Translations under genes and position numbers: made by a program
Origin: Phascolarctobacterium faecium DSM 14760
GTDB taxonomy: Bacteria; Bacillota; Negativicutes; Acidaminococcales; Acidaminococcaceae
Assembly (NCBI RefSeq): GCF_003269275.1
Contig: NZ_QLTS01000008.1
Coordinates: 1 to 64,000, forward strand
Length of the DNA: 64,000 bases
Reading direction: 5' to 3'
Part shown: positions 59,643 through 64,000 of the stretch, one piece after another
Numbering within the stretch: the stretch's first letter is position 1
How the letters are laid out: the number at the start of each line of letters is the position of its first letter
Notes under the pieces: generated by a model
Told to the model about the DNA's origin: nothing
Database searches by the model: none
What the model saw: the letters and a program-made list of their open reading frames with translations, nothing else

Positions 59643-60917
59643 TTAATTAGCAGGGAAGAAAGGCCAAACAACTGGGATTACAACCAGGGATACGATAAAG
59701 GCTACGATAACGAGGCCGGTACCGCATTTTACGTAGTCCATGAATTTGTAGCCGCCGGGGCCAAGTACCAAAGTATTCGGAGGAGTGCCTACCGGAGTTG
59801 CAAAAGCACAAGAAGCAGCAACTGCGATCGCCATCAATACTGCTTTCGGATCAGCGCCAAGCTGTTTAGCAATAGCAATACCGATCGGACACAGCAAAGC
59901 TGCTGAAGCAGTGTTGGACATAAATTGGGTCAGACCGCAGGACAGAATGAACAGAATAGCGGTCACTACTAAAGGAGACGGACTTCCGCCCATCAGGCCG
60001 ACGGTCCAGTCAGCTATCAAAGCGCCGGCGCCGGTAGTATCCATAGCTGCTGAAACAGGCATCATACCTGCGAACAGGAAGATGGTTACCCAGTCGATAG
60101 AAGCATAAGCTTGTTTTTCGGTCAGGCAGCCGGTCAGTACGCAAACAAGCGCGCCGGTGATAGCAGCGATTTCCAAAGATACGCCAGGGATACCAACAGC
60201 CATGGTGATGATAACCAAAGCAAGGATGACTCCGGAGATGATTTGTTTGGTAGAAGAAGTGGAAGCGGCTTCGATTTCCTGTTCAATTTCCTGGTCAGCA
60301 GAAAGATCTACTTTCGGAAGCAGGTATTTGCCTACGAACATCATGTACAGCATACCAGCAATAGAAACCGGAATACCGATCCAGGCAAATTCAAAGAAGC
60401 CAAAAGGTTCAAGACCGGCAGAGGTCATAGCGCCGACTGCAATAATATTAGGCGGCGTGCCTACCATAGTAATGATACCGCCCCAACCGCAGGCAAATGC
60501 CAGAGGCATCAGTTGACGGGAAGCTGGGATCTTAGCTGCGGCACAAATACCGAGCGCAACTGGCAGCAGGCAGGCTGCAGTACCAGTATTGGACAGGCAG
60601 GAAGATAAAACCGTACCGACCATCATTAAGCCAAACATCAAGCTGTTCTCGCCTGTACCACACATTTTTACTACTACACCGCCGATTTTTTGAGCAAGAC
60701 CGGTGTAGAACATGGAAGCACCTACGACGAACATACCTGCAAACAAGACTACCGTAGAGTCGGATAAACCCGAGAATACCTGTTTTGCAGGAATAAAACC
60801 TAACAGGCCGCAGGAAATCGCGCCTGCCGTTGCAGTAATTGCCAAGGGAATAAGTTCAGTTACGAATAAGAGAGCAACTACTGCCAACAAAATTAAACAT
60901 TTTACTGCTTGGGACAT
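59643..60917 (-). CDS. DASS/SLC13-family symporter
   Basis: Membrane carrier of 424 residues with about 11-12 segments and both SNT motifs of the divalent-anion symporter family: SCLSNTGTAACLLPV and FMSNTASAALLCPI, each followed by TPPN (VGTPPNIIAVG, VGTPPNTLVLG). It differs from the DASS protein at 14682, which has a degenerate first TPPN. C4-dicarboxylate uptake is plausible. GGAGGA precedes the ATG. It is monocistronic. Confidence 0.88.
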   Translation of the reverse strand: MSQAVKCLILLAVVALLFVTELIPLAITATAGAISCGLLGFIPAKQVFSGLSDSTVVLFAGMFVVGASMFYTGLAQKIGGVVVKMCGTGENSLMFGLMMVGTVLSSCLSNTGTAACLLPVALGICAAAKIPASRQLMPLAFACGWGGIITMVGTPPNIIAVGAMTSAGLEPFGFFEFAWIGIPVSIAGMLYMMFVGKYLLPKVDLSADQEIEQEIEAASTSSTKQIISGVILALVIITMAVGIPGVSLEIAAITGALVCVLTGCLTEKQAYASIDWVTIFLFAGMMPVSAAMDTTGAGALIADWTVGLMGGSPSPLVVTAILFILSCGLTQFMSNTASAALLCPIGIAIAKQLGADPKAVLMAIAVAASCAFATPVGTPPNTLVLGPGGYKFMDYVKCGTGLVIVAFIVSLVVIPVVWPFFPAN

Positions 60918-61225
60918 ATTATTCCTCCTTTTAAAATTTTAAAATGCGTTAACAGAATAGCAAATTTTGAAAATCTCCTCTGTTGCGACGGCAACATTTT
61001 TAAGTAAAATTTATTATAATTATTCATTTTTACAAAAAGTTTTACCTGAATTTTACTTATTTCTTAGATGAATGATACGAAATATCAACATTGTATAACT
61101 TATTTAAAAGAAATAAATAATTGGTGATTTGAAAATAAATAAATAATTTTTAATAATTAACCGATTTATATTTTTATTATTAAAAATAATTGATAAGATT
61201 AAAACTATATAGATTAATTTAAAAG
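60918..61225. other. AT-rich spacer upstream of the DASS gene
   Basis: Over 300 bases without a gene, strongly AT-rich. It should contain the promoter of the leftward transporter. A palindrome TTTAAAATTTTAAA near 60930 is visible, but no repeat unit or structured RNA stands out. Confidence 0.5.
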
Positions 61226-61261
61226 TAAAAAGAACGCAGATAAAATATCTGCGTTCTTTTT
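61226..61261 (-). terminator. Terminator of the MATE gene
   Basis: AAAAAGAACGCAGATA / TATCTGCGTTCTTTTT with T-runs in both directions. Confidence 0.9.
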
Positions 61262-61265
61262 GCTT

Positions 61266-62609
61266 TTAAATAAGATTTTTGTGACGCCAGACTCCACTGT
61301 GCCAGCGATAAATAAATATCAGTGCCCTTAAACATTCATCCATCATCATAGCGATCCAGATACCTATCAAGCCAAAATCGAGGACGATACCAAAAAAGTA
61401 GGCACCTGATACGGAAACCAGCCACATGGAAAGCAAGCCTATTGTTACAGGACCTTTGATGTCACCGGCAGCCTGCAGTGACATGACCATAACCATGTTG
61501 ACGGCACGGCCGATTTCCAGAAAAATTTCAATGAGAAAGATGTGGCGTCCCAACTCCAGCACTTCGGGGTTATCAGTAAAGATACCATAGATATGGTCGC
61601 TGTTGAAATATAAGAGCGTTGTCAGGGTACCGCTGATCAGCACCGCTAACCGCACAGTTTGCCAGACTCTTTGGCTGACTGCTTTCTGGTCGCCGCGGCC
61701 TAGAAGAAAACCAACGATGATTTGTGTCGCCATTGCCAGAGCCTGCGAATAAATGTATGAGAACATAGCAATGATATAGGCATATATTTTGGTCGTTATG
61801 ACTACTAAACCCATCAGATTGACAAATTTCATAATCACCATCTGCGACAGCTGATACGAAAGCGACTCACCGCCTGAAGGCAGACCCAGATAGAGGATAT
61901 TGTGCAAAGTTTTTTTGGGAAAAGGACGAAGATATTTAAAAGACAAGGGCAGATTGATAAAACGACGGAAAAAATATAGAATCAGCAGCAGACCCAGTAC
62001 TTTACTGCTGTTGGTTGAAATAGTCACTCCCAATACTCCCAAGGGGGGGATGGGCCCGAAGCCATGAATAAGGAAAACATTACAGATAATATTGATAACA
62101 TTCATGATGATAGAAGTCATCATCGTTACTTTTAGCAGTGAATAACCGCGGAAAAAAGAAATAAAAGAGATGTATACTGCCTGGACCACTATAAACAAGC
62201 CGATATAGCGTAGAAATAAGCCGGCTTCAGACCGGATGTCATCAGGTACGGCCAGCAGATCAAGAAAGAAGTTGTCGAAACAAAACAGAATTGAACTGAT
62301 GATAAGTCCGAAAATGAAGTTTGTTAAAAGAGCTACGGTACAAACTTCCGTGACTTTTTCCTTATTACCGGCACCACGGTATTGGGCAATCAGGATTGTT
62401 GCGGCCATACTTATTACGCTGAGGGCAATAATAACGATGTTGATGATTTGATTGGCGTTACCAACGGCAGCAACGGATTTTTGAGAATAATGACTGAGCA
62501 TGAATTGATCTACATTGCCGACCATCATCTGCAGCAAAATTTCAATGAAAATCGGCCAGGTCATTTTGAAAACAGAAAGCTTGGCCGCGGTAGTTTCGAT
62601 AGAACGCAT
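61266..62609 (-). CDS. MATE-family multidrug/metabolite exporter
   Basis: Cation-coupled exporter of 447 residues with 12 hydrophobic segments. N-terminal PIFIEILLQMMVGNVDQFML and the mid-protein LGLPSGGESLSYQLSQMVI are typical of MATE. The ATG at 62609 has CAGGAG 9 bases upstream. The mRNA leader carries a terminator and an alternative antiterminator, so expression is likely inducible. Confidence 0.9.
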   Translation of the reverse strand: MRSIETTAAKLSVFKMTWPIFIEILLQMMVGNVDQFMLSHYSQKSVAAVGNANQIINIVIIALSVISMAATILIAQYRGAGNKEKVTEVCTVALLTNFIFGLIISSILFCFDNFFLDLLAVPDDIRSEAGLFLRYIGLFIVVQAVYISFISFFRGYSLLKVTMMTSIIMNVINIICNVFLIHGFGPIPPLGVLGVTISTNSSKVLGLLLILYFFRRFINLPLSFKYLRPFPKKTLHNILYLGLPSGGESLSYQLSQMVIMKFVNLMGLVVITTKIYAYIIAMFSYIYSQALAMATQIIVGFLLGRGDQKAVSQRVWQTVRLAVLISGTLTTLLYFNSDHIYGIFTDNPEVLELGRHIFLIEIFLEIGRAVNMVMVMSLQAAGDIKGPVTIGLLSMWLVSVSGAYFFGIVLDFGLIGIWIAMMMDECLRALIFIYRWHSGVWRHKNLI

Positions 62610-62622
62610 TGTCAAACACTCC

Positions 62623-62672
62623 TGAAAAAATAAATCTGCCTTCCTGAAGGCAGATTTGACCCAGGAAGGCAG
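62623..62672 (-). promoter_or_regulatory. Attenuator with mutually exclusive hairpins before MATE
   Basis: Read leftward, CTGCCTTCCTG (62672-62662) can pair perfectly with CAGGAAGGCAG (62646-62636). Alternatively AAATCTGCCTT (62657-62647) pairs perfectly with AAGGCAGATTT (62642-62632) to form an intrinsic terminator followed by TATTTTTT. The two 11-bp stems share the bases 62636-62642, so only one can form. This is a textbook antiterminator/terminator layout. Confidence 0.8.
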
Positions 62673-62693
62673 GCGTCTTTGCTTGCGTCATAC

Positions 62694-62722
62694 ATTATAG
62701 CACGGTGCTTAACCTACTGCAA
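62694..62722 (-). promoter_or_regulatory. Promoter of the MATE gene
   Basis: Leftward TTGCAG (62717-62722), a 17-base spacer and TATAAT (62694-62699), giving a leader of about 80 bases that holds the attenuator. Confidence 0.78.
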
Positions 62723-62750
62723 TATTTTTGAGTTATATTTTACAATTATA

Positions 62751-62780
62751 TTGACAAGTAAGGCTGTTTTCTATTATAAT
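62751..62780 (+). promoter_or_regulatory. Promoter of tRNA-Ala(GGC)
   Basis: TTGACA at 62751-62756, an 18-base spacer and TATAAT at 62775-62780. Confidence 0.8.
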
Positions 62781-62792
62781 CTTAATTGTCTT

Positions 62793-62868
<76 letters not shown>

Positions 62869-62881
62869 ATTGAAAATGTAG

Positions 62882-62918
62882 AATCCATGCAGACTTTACG
62901 GTTTGCATGGATTTTTTG
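62882..62918 (+). terminator. Terminator of tRNA-Ala(GGC)
   Basis: AATCCATGCA / TGCATGGATT stem followed by a T-run. Confidence 0.85.
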
Positions 62919-62969
62919 TTTTGAAAATAAATGGGTTGGCATTGAAAGTTGAATGGCAAAAATATAAAA

Positions 62970-63392
62970 TTATCGTAATAAAGGCAGGCTTCCAGTAAGT
63001 TTAGCAACCTTCTTTTTTGAGCCGCAGATTGCAAGACCAAAATATTTTAAAGCGCTTTCCGGTACTTGAGTCATTTTTTGAGTAAAATCATCATAAGTTT
63101 TACAGCTCTGCGCTAAATCAGAAAAATCAACAACGAGCAGGTCATGAAAATCGTCTTGATAGAGTTGTTCCCTGATATATTTAAGTTTTTCTGCAGAGCT
63201 TTTCAAGACAGGAACAGGGAATTTGATAATGCCGAGATGACTCTTTTCTGTCTGATCGATTACATCAGGACCGACTGCTTCAGGCATGGTTTTGCCTAGG
63301 GTTATCCCTAAGATCACAGCAGTATTGGCAATAATTCCTAACGGCAGCTCTTCGTCAACGACGATGACACATTTTTCATTTTGCAGATTCAT
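62970..63392 (-). CDS. DUF2000-family protein
   Basis: Cytoplasmic protein of about 140 residues. KCVIVVDEELPLGIIANTAV and ILGITLGKTMPEAVGPDVID match my memory of DUF2000 (a Pth2-like fold of unknown function). AGAGG lies before the ATG at 63392, which is preferred over the longer frame. It is upstream-neighboured by a leftward carbonic anhydrase gene; the spacing of some 180 bases suggests separate units. Confidence 0.7.
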   Translation of the reverse strand: MNLQNEKCVIVVDEELPLGIIANTAVILGITLGKTMPEAVGPDVIDQTEKSHLGIIKFPVPVLKSSAEKLKYIREQLYQDDFHDLLVVDFSDLAQSCKTYDDFTQKMTQVPESALKYFGLAICGSKKKVAKLTGSLPLLR

Positions 63393-63576
63393 AATAAGCC
63401 TCTTTTCTATACAATGTTTTATAAGCTCCAAGCATTACAAAACTATTGTAACGATAAAGTAAAGAGGTGTCTTGTAGAATATTGGCAATGACCAAAATAT
63501 TACGTTGATATATTAGAATAGTGATTATAAAAACTAAAAATTTGACGACGCTAAAAAACAGGGAGCACGATTTGTC

Positions 63577-64000
63577 TTAAATCTCTTTATAGCCATCTGC
63601 CAAAAGATCAAGTTTACCCGTATGGGGGTCAATGATAAGTCCGTGGATAGGTATATCATTGGGAATAAAAGGATTTGCCTTAAGTTTTTTAATGACTGTA
63701 AGTACATTTTTGGTGGGGTCGGTGTAAGGATCAAGCCAAACTTGAAAATCTTTTTCAATCAGTTTTAATTGCTGTTCTGAGACGCCTCTGCTTCTCATAT
63801 TATGTAATATGTCTTTTGATGATGTCAGAGCGACACCGCAATCATAATGTCCGACTATGAAAATTTCTTTGATATCAAAAACATAGATGGTTAGCAAAAG
63901 ACTTTTTACGGTTTCTCCCATTTCTCCGATTAAAGAGGTTCCGGCATTTTGAATTATTTTTGCATCGCCTCGGTGGATGCCCAGTGCTTTGTTGATCAGT
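63577..64000 (-). CDS. Beta-carbonic anhydrase-like protein (5' end beyond window)
   Basis: The frame stays open from the stop at 63577 to the right edge, giving 141 visible residues; the N-terminus lies outside. Visible motifs of beta-carbonic anhydrases: HRGDAKIIQNAGTSL, then IFIVGHYDCGV with the zinc His and Cys. The first zinc motif (CMDSR-like) must lie beyond 64000. It would interconvert carbon dioxide and bicarbonate. The C-terminus (HGLIIDPHTGKLDLL) is that of the shorter bacterial type. Confidence 0.85.
   Translation of the reverse strand, partial: LINKALGIHRGDAKIIQNAGTSLIGEMGETVKSLLLTIYVFDIKEIFIVGHYDCGVALTSSKDILHNMRSRGVSEQQLKLIEKDFQVWLDPYTDPTKNVLTVIKKLKANPFIPNDIPIHGLIIDPHTGKLDLLADGYKEI

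Overview
The window looks like a chromosomal segment of an anaerobic diderm Firmicute (Negativicutes, perhaps Acidaminococcaceae or a Phascolarctobacterium relative). The regulatory and metabolic style is that of Firmicutes: a T-box leader, a SAM-I riboswitch, short HisG with HisZ, YerC, and a CBS/DRTGG family II pyrophosphatase. A complete outer-membrane autotransporter with a terminal Phe shows that the cell has an outer membrane. The lineage is an inference from gene content. No rRNA or marker comparison was possible.

Layout. 1-3.0 kb is a phage-like remnant: endolysin-type amidase, ribbon-helix-helix protein, small zinc protein, sigma-like factor and an unknown protein. 3.0-8.6 kb is a strongly AT-rich defence-type island. 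It holds an RT-nitrilase fusion of the UG1/DRT1 type and, on the opposite strand, an uncharacterised PD-(D/E)XK protein. The island abuts tRNA-Ala(CGC), and degenerate copies of the tRNA 3' end and its terminator lie inside it, so the tRNA appears to be an insertion hot spot. 8.7-12 kb is a T-box controlled ECF transporter, probably for tryptophan. 12-18.3 kb has two diguanylate cyclases flanking a LysR/DASS transporter pair. 18.3-20.5 kb holds a repeat-rich periplasmic protein, Fe/Mn superoxide dismutase and Dps. 20.7-25.3 kb has an OmpR-type two-component system with an SDR enzyme, an RDD membrane protein and glutamate racemase. 25.3-33.1 kb is a long Mrp-type cation/proton antiporter operon behind a structured leader. 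33.2-37.1 kb has an EamA exporter, a LarA-like racemase, an XRE regulator, an Hpt protein and an Rrf2 regulator. 37.5-40.3 kb is the autotransporter, followed by tRNA-Thr and a small secreted protein. 41.4-43.9 kb is an alkylation-repair cluster. 44-46.9 kb has a Bcr/CflA exporter with an attenuator-like leader, a UspA protein and a LysR regulator. 46.9-49.7 kb is metNIQ under a SAM-I riboswitch. 49.8-57.9 kb is a complete histidine operon led by a YerC/HisR-type regulator. The right end has a pyrophosphatase, a second DASS transporter, a MATE pump with an attenuator, tRNA-Ala(GGC), a DUF2000 protein and a beta-carbonic anhydrase cut by the window edge.

The most interesting area is 3.4-8.6 kb: the DRT1-type system with a 20-bp hairpin over its stop codon, the unknown nuclease-like neighbour, and layered copies of a tRNA-end attachment site. 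Secondary highlights are the mutually exclusive hairpins before the MATE pump, the attenuator before the Bcr/CflA pump, the structured RNA before the Mrp operon, and a 19-bp inverted-repeat pair that could be an invertible element.
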